Part shown: piece after piece, positions 42,917 through 52,438 of the stretch
How positions within the stretch are numbered: the first letter of the stretch is position 1
How the letters are laid out: each line of letters opens with the position of its first letter
NCBI RefSeq assembly: GCF_012427845.1
Contig: NZ_CP038498.1
Coordinates: forward strand, 3,038,001-3,102,000
From: Pectobacterium punjabense
Lineage (GTDB): Bacteria > Pseudomonadota > Gammaproteobacteria > Enterobacterales > Enterobacteriaceae
Direction: 5' to 3'
Length of the DNA: 64,000 nt
Notes under the pieces: model-generated
What the model saw: the letters and a program-made list of their open reading frames with translations, nothing else
Databases searched by the model: none
Told to the model about the DNA's origin: nothing
Position numbers and translations under genes: made by a program

Positions 42917-43897
42917 TTATTTCAGTTCGCCATAGCCAAGCTGCTTATACACCGCTTTGGCTTCTGCCTCCCCTTTGATCGGCAGCACCGGAACAAACGT
43001 CTGCGGCAGCAGCGTGGTGCCTGCAAAATAGCGTGCGACGTTTTTCGCCGATGTTGTACCAATCAGGCGCGGCTGCTGCGCGACGTTGGCAACAAACGGG
43101 CTGCCTTTCTCCGCCATAATTTCCAGCGTTTCTGGCCCGGCATCAATCGCCGTCACTTTCACATCCTTGTCACGTCCGGTTTCTTCCAGTGCCTGCACCA
43201 CGCCGATGGCGGGCTGATCCCAGCAGGCAACATGAATGGCATCCAGCGTGCCTTTCGGATGTTGACTCAGCAACTCAAGGGTTTTCTTGCGCGCATCTTC
43301 CGGTGAGTTGGAATATTGTTCGGCCAGCTCAGGCTGAATAATTTTAATCCCCGGATAATCTTGCAGGACGTATTTCCACAAATCATAGCGGATGCCGCAA
43401 ATTCTCAGCGCGTTGGAGAACGCGTTGAAAACGGCAATATTGCCTTTTCCGCCCAGAGAGTCCGCCGTGTAGCGACCAATCGTCGATCCAATCGCGTAGT
43501 TATCCGACGTGGTGTTATTGATGGAGTAAGACGATACGTGATCGACGGTGAAAACCGGAATTTTCGCATCACGCAGCGCTTTAAATTTTGGTTCTACTGC
43601 GCTGTCGCCGAGAATACTGATCACCGCATCGACCTTACGCGCCAGCAGGATGTCGTGATTATTGGCATGCACCTGATTATCCCGTCCGCCATCCACCCCA
43701 ACAACCTGCCCTCCGAGTTTCTCAATCTCCTCCGTTGCGCCTTTGTAAGCCTCACGATCCCAAAAATGCTGTGTCCCCACCACGGCAACACCGATGGTTT
43801 TTCCCTTCAGCGACAGTGTCTCTTCTGCCGCCTGAGCCGAGGCCATGACCCCCGCTACCAGCACGCATGCGGCAAGACGAGAAAAGCGTGTGTTCAT
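42917..43897 (-). CDS. Sugar ABC transporter periplasmic binding protein (RbsB type), now orphan
   Basis: The protein has 326 residues from the ATG at 43897, with GGGATGAAAATA before it. It has a signal peptide (cleavage after AQAA) and the ribose/galactose-binding-protein fold with [32 protein letters not shown] (quoted in part) and [15 protein letters not shown]. Its ATPase is truncated and its permease is absent, so uptake through this system should be lost unless it uses another transporter. The reading frame itself is intact. Confidence 0.87.
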   Translation of the reverse strand: MNTRFSRLAACVLVAGVMASAQAAEETLSLKGKTIGVAVVGTQHFWDREAYKGATEEIEKLGGQVVGVDGGRDNQVHANNHDILLARKVDAVISILGDSAVEPKFKALRDAKIPVFTVDHVSSYSINNTTSDNYAIGSTIGRYTADSLGGKGNIAVFNAFSNALRICGIRYDLWKYVLQDYPGIKIIQPELAEQYSNSPEDARKKTLELLSQHPKGTLDAIHVACWDQPAIGVVQALEETGRDKDVKVTAIDAGPETLEIMAEKGSPFVANVAQQPRLIGTTSAKNVARYFAGTTLLPQTFVPVLPIKGEAEAKAVYKQLGYGELK

Positions 43898-44135
43898 TAT
43901 TTTCATCCCGATTTTTATAAAATTATTAGCAGTGAAAGAGATTAGCAACGGGAAAAGTTAAATCGAAATAACAAAAATGATAATGGCTAGTGATTAAATG
44001 GAAATAGCTTTGTTTAGCTGGTGTTATTATTTTTACTCATTGAATTTTAAGAAATAAGTTATAAAAAAAGCATCTTGCTTTTTATCCCTATAAAAGGAAT
44101 GGTTAAGGTTCTTCTATATTCAAGGGAAAGCAGAC

Positions 44136-44657
44136 ATGACAACACTCGCGATTTACCACCGTCCGCACATTACACAGCCTACTCAGCAGCTCACCGCGTT
44201 TAATGACATTGCTGCACTGCTTGCCAGCGCCGGAATCCAATTAGAACACTGGCAGACAGAAGCGCCTCCGCTCGGTGCCAGCAGCGAAACCATTTTGGCG
44301 CAGTATCATGCCGATATTGAGCGGCTTAAGCAGCAAGAAGGCTACACCTCCGCCGACGTGATCAGCCTGACGCCAGACCATACAGAAAGAAAGGCGCTAC
44401 GAGAAAAATTCCTTCAGGAACATACCCATAGCGAAGATGAAGTGCGATTTTTTGTCCGTGGCAGCGGTGCGTTCTTCGTGCCGATTGGCGAGCAGGTTTT
44501 CCAACTGACCTGTGAAGCAGGCGATCTCTTACGCGTCCCCGCTAACACGCCGCACTGGTTTGACTGTGGTGAATTTCCTGATTTTGTCGCGATCCGTATT
44601 TTTACCAATCCAGAAGGCTGGGTTGGGCACTTTACCGGACGGGAGACGTTTCACTAA
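44136..44657 (+). CDS. mtnD: Acireductone dioxygenase
   Basis: The 173-residue cupin has metal ligands His96, His98 and Glu102 in EHTHSEDEVRF and His140 in NTPHWFD, the same positions as in Klebsiella ARD. It cleaves the acireductone of the methionine salvage pathway, with Fe or Ni deciding the product. No mtnA, B, C or K gene is adjacent in this window, so it stands alone here. The gene is preceded by an AT-rich region with AAGGGAAAGCAG as ribosome site. Confidence 0.88.
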   Translation: MTTLAIYHRPHITQPTQQLTAFNDIAALLASAGIQLEHWQTEAPPLGASSETILAQYHADIERLKQQEGYTSADVISLTPDHTERKALREKFLQEHTHSEDEVRFFVRGSGAFFVPIGEQVFQLTCEAGDLLRVPANTPHWFDCGEFPDFVAIRIFTNPEGWVGHFTGRETFH

Positions 44658-44706
44658 GCAGCGAAACCCCCTTCCACCATCAGGTTGCCTCGTGGCTCAG
44701 ATCAGG

Positions 44707-44744
44707 AAAAACCGGGACACGCCACCGCAGTATGGTCCCCGGTT
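44707..44744 (-). terminator. Terminator of the 44.7-54.8 kb operon
   Basis: On the minus strand AACCGGGGAC pairs with GTCCCGGTT (one bulged base) around a 16-nt loop, followed by TTTTT. The left arm includes the stop codon of the last gene. Confidence 0.72.
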
Positions 44745-45324
44745 AGCGAACTGACGCCACAGCATGCCCCAGCGTATGCATCAGACGGTTTGCCCAACCA
44801 AAAATAGCGGCAGAATGAATTAAGTCGACGATATCTGCCCGGCTAAACCCACGTTCACGCAACGCCTGAATATGCCGCGCTTCCAGTGCAATAGGGGTTT
44901 GCGATAACGCCCGGCAAAAATCCACCAGTGCTTGCGTGTTGTCGTCAAAAACAGCCCCGACACCCTGTGTATAAATCGTGCTCACGACGTCGTTACGACC
45001 AGAGAGCGCTTCATAACGCCGAGCGTGCACCGAGCCACAATACGCGCAGCCATTGACGGCCGAGGCAACCAACGCTCCCAGTTCTCGTTCGGCGCGCCCT
45101 AATCCTCCTTCACTGTACATAATGGCATTGAACAGCGTTGTGCGGGCGACATAAGATTCTGGATCGTGTACCAGCGTTCTCACATACGGTGAAACGTTGC
45201 TCTGGGACGGTGTGACCTGCATTGCCGCGAGCTGTTTTGGCGACGCCTCCGCAAGCGCGACAGGTTCAAGATACGGAAACCACGTTAACGGCCTGATGTT
45301 AATTTTAACGCCGGTGCTGCTCAT
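44743..45324 (-). CDS. AhpD-like alkylhydroperoxidase-domain protein
   Basis: The 193-residue carboxymuconolactone-decarboxylase fold protein has the redox motif CAYCGSVHARR (CxxC then His), as in AhpD. It resembles the peroxidase-related proteins that travel with peptide-type ABC transporters (the Avi_7169 type, recalled from memory). It is the last gene of a long operon and overlaps the preceding CMD gene by four bases. A thiol-peroxidase or disulfide reductase role is likely; the substrate is unknown. Confidence 0.78.
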   Translation of the reverse strand: MSSTGVKINIRPLTWFPYLEPVALAEASPKQLAAMQVTPSQSNVSPYVRTLVHDPESYVARTTLFNAIMYSEGGLGRAERELGALVASAVNGCAYCGSVHARRYEALSGRNDVVSTIYTQGVGAVFDDNTQALVDFCRALSQTPIALEARHIQALRERGFSRADIVDLIHSAAIFGWANRLMHTLGHAVASVR

Positions 45325-45827
45325 AATAACGCTTCCAACTGTGCCAGCCCGCTAATTACCCGGGCCTCAAAATTAATAAACGCAATCAATTCAGACAACG
45401 CCACAATCTGTGCAGGCGTCAGCCCCGCATCGCTAAGCTGCTCGATATCGTCACGACGACTTTGTGAAGGGAAGACCGTCACACGGTCACAATGGTGGGC
45501 GATGGCCTGGAGACACGCCGAGTCGCCCTGCAAAAACGCCTCTCCCTGCGCGATTCGCTGGTGCAACGCATCAGGGTTATAGGTGCAAAGCCGCTGCTGA
45601 TAATGCGCTGCCTGCGCGTGATTGCCGACTACGCGAGCCATACGCACCGCTAGCGCGGTACGTAAAACGGCAGAAAGGTGCAAATTATCATCAGGGTGTA
45701 ATACGCTCTCCCGACACTGCTCAACGCCAGCAACATACTCAGGACGCAAGCGGCGAACAGCGAACGTCTCGCCGCGCGAATCCAGATTTGCCAAATGATC
45801 TACCGTATCAATGACCGGATCGTTCAT
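45321..45827 (-). CDS. CMD-domain protein without the CxxC motif
   Basis: The protein has 168 residues from the ATG at 45827 (MNDPVIDTVDHLANL) after GGAAGACTG. It has the helical CMD fold (ESVLHPDDNLHLSAVLRTALAVRMA and ALSELIAFINFEARVISGL, quoted in part) but lacks the redox cysteines of its partner. It resembles the Avi_7170-type CMD proteins, which occur directly beside Avi_7169-type proteins. The two gene products may form a hetero-oligomer. Confidence 0.75.
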   Translation of the reverse strand: MNDPVIDTVDHLANLDSRGETFAVRRLRPEYVAGVEQCRESVLHPDDNLHLSAVLRTALAVRMARVVGNHAQAAHYQQRLCTYNPDALHQRIAQGEAFLQGDSACLQAIAHHCDRVTVFPSQSRRDDIEQLSDAGLTPAQIVALSELIAFINFEARVISGLAQLEALL

Positions 45828-45943
45828 AACAACAGTCTTCCTTAAGAGAGAAATTCGTACCAACACGGGAGCCACAGTGCCTTTCCCTGAGCATCCCGCG
45901 TCGTGCCATCCGTCCCCAGATGGCGGGCGAAAAAATACGGGGT

Positions 45944-47446
45944 CTATTTAACGGGCGCCATATCAAAGGCGCGCACCCAGTCGTCACCGCGTTTATCCCA
46001 ATGCACCGCTTTTGCCACGCCGTAGGTGCTAGGCTGGGCATAGAGGAAAATCGCGGGGGCGTCATCACACATGATTTGCGTCGCTTTTTTATACTCGGCA
46101 AGCCGTACGGCAGGATCGAGGCTGGCACGCCCTTTATCCAATGCCTGACCGAAGGCTGTGTTATTCCAATAGGCATAATTATTACCGGGGGCAAAGAGCG
46201 TGAGCAGACCATCGGCATCCAGCGTCGGCCAGGCTTGTGCCAGCAAAGAGGTTTGTGCCAGGTCGTGAGTCTTGAGATATTTGTTCATGTAGTTACTAAA
46301 CTCCATCTCATTGATGGACACACGCAGCCCCAGCTCCGTCAGCTGTGCAGCCACAACCTGTGCCACTTCATTACCTTGTAAATAGGTCGCGGTAGGCACA
46401 TCCAGCGCAATCGGTTTAGACAGGTCGGCACCCGATTTTTTCAACAGCTCACGGGCTTTTTCCGGATCGTAGGCATACGCCTGCAAATCCGGGTTGTAGC
46501 CAAAGTAAGCGGGCGTCAGCACCTGACATTGTGAAACGGCGGCCTGACCGTTAAACAACGCCGTCGAGATCCCTTCCTTATCAATGGCGTAATTTAACGC
46601 CTGCCGCACCGCTTTATTATCTAACGGTGCTTTCTCTGTGTTGAACTTAATCATGACGCTGCGCATGGAAGGCAGCGAACCGGCTTCGGCTTTCCCACTC
46701 TTATTCACCCGCTCCACTTCAGAGGTGGGAATCGCCGTAATCAGCGAGACTTCCCCTGCTAACAGGGCGGCAATACGGCTAGCAGGTTCGGGAATAATGC
46801 GGAAGATGACCGTATCAAATGCCGGTTTCTGGCCGAAGTAGGTAGCATTTTCTTTCAGCGTAATATGGTCGCCAGGAACATTCTCCACCAACGTGTAGCG
46901 GCCGCCGGACAAGGTTTCCGTTGCCGGATTGTGGCTACTGGCCCACTTTGGCGGTAACAGCAGGAACATGGAAATCTGATCGGCCAGGCTAGGGTATGGT
47001 GAGGCGGTGCTCACTTCCAGTTCGGTTGGTGAAATCACCTTCACGTCAGCCACCTGCGCGAACCATGCTTTAATACGGGCGTTAACCTTCGGATCGCGAA
47101 CGCGATCCAGATTCCATTTAACCGCCTCGGCATCCAGCGGCTCACCATTGGCAAATTTAGCACCGGAAACCAGCGTAAAGCGCCAGGTCGTATCATTCAC
47201 CGCCTTCCAGGACGTTGCCAGTTCAGGATGTAATTTACGGTCTGGACCGCGTAATAGCAGCGCAGGATAAATATGGCTCAGTACGCTCAGATCGCTCCCC
47301 ACCGACGCCGTCATATGAGGATCAAAGGTGTTTACCGTGGTGTTTAATACAATGTTGGCGGTTTCTGCATAGGTAGATACCGAAGCCGTCAAAAGAGCAG
47401 TACCGATCGCAGAAGCCAGCAGCAACCGCGTTAATTTTTTAGTCAT
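45944..47446 (-). CDS. Peptide-type ABC transporter binding protein (DppA/family 5)
   Basis: The 500-residue protein has a signal peptide (cleavage after STYA) and the family-5 fold: VNTFDPHMTASVGSDLSVLSHIYPALL (quoted in part), TWRFTLVSGAKFANGEPLDAEAVKWNLDR and VPGDHITLKENATYFG. It binds oligopeptides or similar molecules in the periplasm for the DppBCDF components encoded upstream. A 59-nt gap separates it from the ATPase gene before it. Confidence 0.9.
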   Translation of the reverse strand: MTKKLTRLLLASAIGTALLTASVSTYAETANIVLNTTVNTFDPHMTASVGSDLSVLSHIYPALLLRGPDRKLHPELATSWKAVNDTTWRFTLVSGAKFANGEPLDAEAVKWNLDRVRDPKVNARIKAWFAQVADVKVISPTELEVSTASPYPSLADQISMFLLLPPKWASSHNPATETLSGGRYTLVENVPGDHITLKENATYFGQKPAFDTVIFRIIPEPASRIAALLAGEVSLITAIPTSEVERVNKSGKAEAGSLPSMRSVMIKFNTEKAPLDNKAVRQALNYAIDKEGISTALFNGQAAVSQCQVLTPAYFGYNPDLQAYAYDPEKARELLKKSGADLSKPIALDVPTATYLQGNEVAQVVAAQLTELGLRVSINEMEFSNYMNKYLKTHDLAQTSLLAQAWPTLDADGLLTLFAPGNNYAYWNNTAFGQALDKGRASLDPAVRLAEYKKATQIMCDDAPAIFLYAQPSTYGVAKAVHWDKRGDDWVRAFDMAPVK

Positions 47447-47505
47447 TTTTGCTCCATTCCGTCATGTCATGGTTATTCAATAAGAACAAGGCATTACCTG
47501 CGATG

Positions 47506-48429
47506 TTATTGGGAAAGAACAAAATGTTCCGGCCCTACTGCCTGCAATACCGCTTGTTCAGGGGGAATGTTTTTATTCACATCAAATGCCAGCGGATGAC
47601 GCTGGCGTTCAATTCTCGGATCAGGAATCGGAATCGCCGACAGCAGGGCTTGGGTATAGGGGTGACGGGGATGGTTAAAAATCGCCTCCGTGGGGCCAAT
47701 TTCAACAATACATCCGCGCAGCATGACGGCAACCCGGTGGCAGAGGTAACGCACCATAGAAAGATCGTGCGCAATGAACAGATAGGTCAGCCCCAGTTCA
47801 TCTTGTAAATCCTGAAACAGATTCACAATCTGTGCCTGAATCGACACATCAAGCGCGGTAATCGGCTCATCTGCCACAATAAAACGTGGACGCAGCGCAA
47901 TCGCCCGCGCAATGCTCACACGCTGCCGCTGCCCGCCAGAAAATTCATGAGGGAAACGCGTCATAAACCCCGGTTCCAGACCCACCTGACGAAACAGTGC
48001 CGCTACGCGCTCCTGCCGCTCTCGCTGATTGCTCACCAATTGATGAACAATCAGCGGCTCGGCCACAAAATCGCCCACCGTCATGCGGGGATTCAGCGAT
48101 GAGTAAGGGTCCTGGAAAATAATTTGCATCTCACGCCGATAGGGCTTCAGGAGACGCGGCGATAGACCGGTAATGTTTTGTCCCCGAAAAAAAATGTCGC
48201 CATGAGTCGGCGTATCAAGCTGTAACAGCGTTCGCCCAACCGTACTTTTTCCTGAACCGGATTCGCCCACCAGCCCTAGCGTTTCGCCTTCCCGAATCGC
48301 AAAACTGACATTATTGACCGCCTTGATCGGTGTGCGGTTTGCTCCCAGCCGTCGGCGCGTCTCCCCATAGGTTTTGCACAAATTTTCGACGCTAACCAGC
48401 GGTGGCGCCTGTTGGATAACCGCACTCAT
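47506..48429 (-). CDS. Peptide-type ABC transporter ATPase (DppF/OppF)
   Basis: The 307-residue protein has Walker A GESGSGKST, signature FSGGQRQRVSIARA, Walker B FIVADEPITALD and the oligopeptide ABC C-terminal segment (HPRHPYTQALLSAIPIPDP). It overlaps the stop of the DppD-like gene by four bases (ATGA type) and should form the heterodimeric motor with it. Confidence 0.92.
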   Translation of the reverse strand: MSAVIQQAPPLVSVENLCKTYGETRRRLGANRTPIKAVNNVSFAIREGETLGLVGESGSGKSTVGRTLLQLDTPTHGDIFFRGQNITGLSPRLLKPYRREMQIIFQDPYSSLNPRMTVGDFVAEPLIVHQLVSNQRERQERVAALFRQVGLEPGFMTRFPHEFSGGQRQRVSIARAIALRPRFIVADEPITALDVSIQAQIVNLFQDLQDELGLTYLFIAHDLSMVRYLCHRVAVMLRGCIVEIGPTEAIFNHPRHPYTQALLSAIPIPDPRIERQRHPLAFDVNKNIPPEQAVLQAVGPEHFVLSQ

Positions 48430-49436
48430 GGCATCTTCTCCTGTTGGGCGAGCAAGGCAGGTAAATCGTACCAGGCAGCGACCTGATGACCGGGAACGCT
48501 ACCAGCCACAGGCAGCAACGGGGGAACCTCATTCAAGCAGCGAGCGGTCGCGAAGGGATTACGCGGGGCAAAAGGATCGCCTAAAGGCAATGACGATGGA
48601 TCGGGTGGATTGCCGGGGATTTGATAAAGGCGACCGCTACCGCGCCGAGCCTGCGTGGGTAACGACTTGAGCAGACCCCAAGTATAGGCGCTGCGCGGAT
48701 CGCTGAAAATCGCCTCAACGGGCCCCCGTTCCATAATTCTGCCGCCGTACATGACCTGCACGGTATCTGCCAGACCGGCAACCACGCCCATATCATGCGT
48801 GATCCAAATGACCGTGGTCCCCATCTTCTCCTTCAGACCGCGCACCATATCCACAATTTGCGCCTGTATGGTCACGTCCAGCGCTGTCGTCGCTTCATCG
48901 GCAATCAGCAGTTTTGGATTACAGGCGACACCAATCGCAATCATGACGCGCTGCCGCATCCCGCCGGAGAATTCATGCGGATAGTGATCCAAGCGCCGGT
49001 GAGGCGATGGGATGCCCACCACCTCCAGCAGTTCCACTACCCGTGAACGCGCAGCCTGAGCCGACAACCCGAGGTGCCGACGCAGCGGTTCGGCAATCTG
49101 CCGACCAACCGTAAGCACCGGATTCAGCGAGGTCATCGGGTCCTGAAACACAAACCCGATCTCTTTTCCCCGCAGATCTAACATTTCTCGTTTCGACAGC
49201 TTCAGCAAATCGCGCCCGTTGAACAGTACTTCACCGCTAACGATCCGCCCCGGCGGCGAAGCGATTAACCCCGTCATCGCCAACGCATGCACGCTTTTTC
49301 CAGAACCAGATTCGCCGACAATCCCCAGCGTCTCCCCCTGTTTTAGCGAGTAAGACACATTATTCACCGCCTGCACCGGGCCTCTGGCGGTGTCAAACGC
49401 TACCGTAAGATTTTTGACCTCTAGCAGCGTCGTCAT
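48426..49436 (-). CDS. Peptide-type ABC transporter ATPase (DppD/OppD)
   Basis: The 336-residue protein has Walker A GESGSGKSV, signature FSGGMRQRVMIAIG, Walker B LLIADEATTALD and the C-terminal oligopeptide motif around SAYTWGLLKSLPT with a cysteine (ARCLNEVPP). As in other DppD proteins, that cysteine region may hold an Fe-S cluster, but only one Cys is visible here. It overlaps both neighbours by four bases. Confidence 0.92.
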   Translation of the reverse strand: MTTLLEVKNLTVAFDTARGPVQAVNNVSYSLKQGETLGIVGESGSGKSVHALAMTGLIASPPGRIVSGEVLFNGRDLLKLSKREMLDLRGKEIGFVFQDPMTSLNPVLTVGRQIAEPLRRHLGLSAQAARSRVVELLEVVGIPSPHRRLDHYPHEFSGGMRQRVMIAIGVACNPKLLIADEATTALDVTIQAQIVDMVRGLKEKMGTTVIWITHDMGVVAGLADTVQVMYGGRIMERGPVEAIFSDPRSAYTWGLLKSLPTQARRGSGRLYQIPGNPPDPSSLPLGDPFAPRNPFATARCLNEVPPLLPVAGSVPGHQVAAWYDLPALLAQQEKMP

Positions 49437-50653
49437 GAGGGAATCGCCACTTCAAGGTAGCCACCGGTAGACTGTGTCAGGTACTCATGCCCGGTGTCAG
49501 TAATCAGAATGGTGTCCGAAATCTGGGTGCCACCGATGCCGGGAATGCGCAAATTCGGCTCGAAGGTAAAAATCATACCCGGCTCCAAAATCAGCGGTGA
49601 CTGCGCATCCAGTGAGGCGTGTTCATGTGCGCCAATGCCGATACCATGCCCAATGCGGCCGGGAATATATTTGCCATATCCATGGGCCTCAAGCTGAGAT
49701 TTAACCTGCTGGAACAACTCGCTATACGGCGTACCGGGACGAATGCTCGCTTCCACCCCATCGCGAATCGTCAGAATCGTATCAATCGCGCGACGGTGTG
49801 CATCTGGCAGCGAACCACAGGCGATGATGCGCTCGTTTTCCGCGTGTATGCCGTTGGCAATACTCCAGATAAATACCGCGACCGTTTCCCCCGGCAAGGG
49901 TTTACGCGTCGTAGGATTGTCGCAATTGTAAAACAGGCGATCGCCCGCCAACGCCCAAGTCCACAGACCATTTTGCGCACCGCCTTCCAATGAGCCAAAA
50001 TCGCAAACTTCTACCTGCGGGTAATGGGCCGCCCAGTGCGTGTTCATCGCGTGCATAGAAGCAATACTGATATCGCGCTCACTGCCTCCCGCCGCAATGG
50101 CATCTATCGCAGCCTCCATCCCCCGATCGGCAATCCGTGCAGCAATGCGTGCATGTGCAATTTCATCGGCATCTTTAATCAGACGAACCCGCTCGATAAG
50201 TACCGATACATCGGCAAACGTCGCCTGCGGTAAGGCATGCCGCAGTTGCCCAAAGCGCTGAATAGGCAGGAAGTGCTCTTCAATCCCGATCGTTTTTCCC
50301 GCAACGCCAAGGTCGTGCAAGATCGAGACCAGCGCATCCAACCAGTTCGGCCCCATCGTGACTTTGGTTGACCAGGCACCATATAGACGAATGTCTGACA
50401 CCCAGGCGCTCGCCCGACCGTGATCGTCGCGTAGCGCATGAACCAGCATGATGGGATCATAGCCCGTAGCCACAATAGCGATCACAGGATGTGAATAGAT
50501 GATCGGATTAAAGCCACTGAGATAAAAACTGTTTTCAGGCTTGAAACACACCATGACATCCACACCGGTTGCCGCCATCGCCTGTTTGATCCGGTCAATA
50601 CGCGGCGGTAAAACCGCAGAAATCGGTGAAGCAGAATGCAGAGAGGTGCTCAT
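49433..50653 (-). CDS. M24-family protein of the creatinase type
   Basis: The 406-residue protein has an N-terminal creatinase domain and a C-terminal pita-bread fold. The metal-ligand aspartates of aminopeptidase P are missing: the strand that should read IDxG reads FIWSIANG, and the second site reads AENERI. GHGIGIGAHEH and FTFEPN are kept. This matches metal-free creatinase, where His and Glu act directly. It may therefore hydrolyse a creatine-like or amidino bond rather than Xaa-Pro peptides. It lies inside the Dpp operon between the permease and ATPase genes. Confidence 0.78.
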   Translation of the reverse strand: MSTSLHSASPISAVLPPRIDRIKQAMAATGVDVMVCFKPENSFYLSGFNPIIYSHPVIAIVATGYDPIMLVHALRDDHGRASAWVSDIRLYGAWSTKVTMGPNWLDALVSILHDLGVAGKTIGIEEHFLPIQRFGQLRHALPQATFADVSVLIERVRLIKDADEIAHARIAARIADRGMEAAIDAIAAGGSERDISIASMHAMNTHWAAHYPQVEVCDFGSLEGGAQNGLWTWALAGDRLFYNCDNPTTRKPLPGETVAVFIWSIANGIHAENERIIACGSLPDAHRRAIDTILTIRDGVEASIRPGTPYSELFQQVKSQLEAHGYGKYIPGRIGHGIGIGAHEHASLDAQSPLILEPGMIFTFEPNLRIPGIGGTQISDTILITDTGHEYLTQSTGGYLEVAIPS

Positions 50654-51507
50654 CGTTGTGTCCTCATTTTTGGATCAAAGTAGTCACGTAACCAGTCGCC
50701 GAAGAGGTTGACGCTCAATACGGTAAACAGGATTGCCAGCCCCGGGAATGTCACGATCCACCAGGCAGAAGAGAGATAAACACGACCATCGGCCAGCATC
50801 CTTCCCCAGCTTGGGTTTGGCGGCTGAATGCCCAATCCCAAAAATGACAGCGCCGCATCCATAATAATCAGGCGCGCCAGTTCCAGCGTCGCAACCACCA
50901 GCGCAGGCGTCAGTACATTCGGTAAAATATGTCGCCACATAATGCGCCAGCCGCTGGCACCAATAGCGTGAGCGGACTGAATGAATTCTTGTTCACGCAG
51001 CGACAGCACCTGCCCCCGAATGATACGGGCGTAGCGAATCCAACTGGTGAGGGCCAGAACGATAATCAGATTTTGTACCGATGGGCCAAAGGCGGCGACC
51101 ACCAGCAAAGCCAACAGCATCAAGGGCAACGCAAGCTGAATATCGACAATTCGCATCAGCATGCGATCGACGATCCCGCCGCAATATCCCGCAATAATGC
51201 CAAGCATCACACCAACCGCGCCGCCTAACAGCACCGCGATGAGTGAAATCATCAACGTGATCCGGCTACCGTGGATAATTCGCGACAGTACGTCACGCCC
51301 CAGCTCATCCGTACCCAACGGATGCGCTCCCGCCGATAGAAAACTGCTCCAGCTTGGCGGCTGCATCCTCATCAACAGGTTGGATTGGGTCGGCGAAGGC
51401 AGTCCTAGCCAAGGCCCCAACACGGCGACCACGAACAAAATAACGATCAGCGTAAATCCGAATAATCCGGCCCGATGTCGTACTAATGCAGAGAAAAAAG
51501 GTGTCAT
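50650..51507 (-). CDS. Peptide-type ABC transporter permease (DppC)
   Basis: The protein has 285 residues from the ATG at 51507 (MTPFFSALVRHRAG) after AAGGAACC; frame upstream of this overlaps DppB. It has six spans, PLGTDELGRDVLSRIIHGSRI and the coupling loop HAIGASGWRIMWRHILPNV. The last bases overlap the M24 gene start. It pairs with the DppB-like permease. Confidence 0.92.
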   Translation of the reverse strand: MTPFFSALVRHRAGLFGFTLIVILFVVAVLGPWLGLPSPTQSNLLMRMQPPSWSSFLSAGAHPLGTDELGRDVLSRIIHGSRITLMISLIAVLLGGAVGVMLGIIAGYCGGIVDRMLMRIVDIQLALPLMLLALLVVAAFGPSVQNLIIVLALTSWIRYARIIRGQVLSLREQEFIQSAHAIGASGWRIMWRHILPNVLTPALVVATLELARLIIMDAALSFLGLGIQPPNPSWGRMLADGRVYLSSAWWIVTFPGLAILFTVLSVNLFGDWLRDYFDPKMRTQR

Positions 51508-51517
51508 CGTAGGTTCC

Positions 51518-52438
51518 TTAGCGCCGACGTGAAATACGTGGGTCCAGCACGCCATAAAGCAGATCCACAATGAAATTGATCGCCACGAAAATAACGGCCA
51601 TGACCACAACACCCGCCTGGATGACAGGGAAATCATGCATCTGTATCGCCTGTACGATTAGCCGCCCCACGCCGGGCCAGGCAAAGACCGTCTCCGTTAC
51701 CACCGAGCCCCCAAGCAATTCACCTGCAATAATCCCCACCATCGTGATGACAGGGATCAACGAATTACGCGCGACATGCCAGAGAAAGACGGTATGGGGT
51801 AACAGACCTTTTGCTCGCGCCGTGCGCACGTAATCCTCGCGCAGAATATCCAACAAGGAAGAGCGCAGCAGGCGAGCAATGGAAGCCGTCACAAATACGG
51901 CTAGCGTAATACCGGGCAGCACCAAATGTGCCAGGCTACCGCTTCCTCCCGTAGGCAACCATCCAAGATTGACGGCAAAAAACAGAATCAACATGATCCC
52001 AAGCCAAAAAACCGGCGTCGCCTGACCCAGTAATGCCAGCACCATCACGATCAGTTCCGCCAACGTCCCACGCAGCAGTGCCGCCAGCGTTCCCGCTAGC
52101 GCGCCCAGCACAACACCGAGCAATAGCGCCACCCCCGCCAATTTCATAGTGGCTGGCATATGCTGTAGCACGATATCCAATGCAGGCCGCATGTACTGAA
52201 ACGACATCCCGAAGTCGCCGCGCAGCATGGCCAAGAGCGTCTGCACGTATTGCTCCATTAAGGGACGATCGAGCCCGAGACTCTGCCTCATCGCATCCAG
52301 CTCTGCCTGACCGGCCCCCACCGGCAACAATAAGACCGTCGGGTCACCCAGCACGTGCGTAACAAAAAAGACCAGCGTCACCACGCCCCATATCGCCACT
52401 AGCGACTCAATCAGCCGGGTCAGAACATAGCGCAGCAT
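51518..52438 (-). CDS. Peptide-type ABC transporter permease (DppB)
   Basis: The 306-residue protein has six spans, the N-terminal VLTRLIESLVAIWGVVTLVFF and the EAA-like loop RTARAKGLLPHTVFLWHVARNSLIP. The start overlaps the alpha/beta-hydrolase stop by one base. Ten bases separate its stop from the DppC start. Confidence 0.92.
   Translation of the reverse strand: MLRYVLTRLIESLVAIWGVVTLVFFVTHVLGDPTVLLLPVGAGQAELDAMRQSLGLDRPLMEQYVQTLLAMLRGDFGMSFQYMRPALDIVLQHMPATMKLAGVALLLGVVLGALAGTLAALLRGTLAELIVMVLALLGQATPVFWLGIMLILFFAVNLGWLPTGGSGSLAHLVLPGITLAVFVTASIARLLRSSLLDILREDYVRTARAKGLLPHTVFLWHVARNSLIPVITMVGIIAGELLGGSVVTETVFAWPGVGRLIVQAIQMHDFPVIQAGVVVMAVIFVAINFIVDLLYGVLDPRISRRR

Noticed and set aside
42739..43306. 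Plus-strand extension of the kinase fragment to 221 codons
   Set aside because: Only the first 32 residues are kinase. The remainder is antisense to the ATPase fragment and the binding-protein gene, so the frame is an accident of the deletion.
51508..51636. Extended N-terminus of the DppC permease
   Set aside because: The extra 43 residues overlap the DppB gene end and are rich in Trp and Ser, with no family match; AAGGAACC supports the ATG at 51507.
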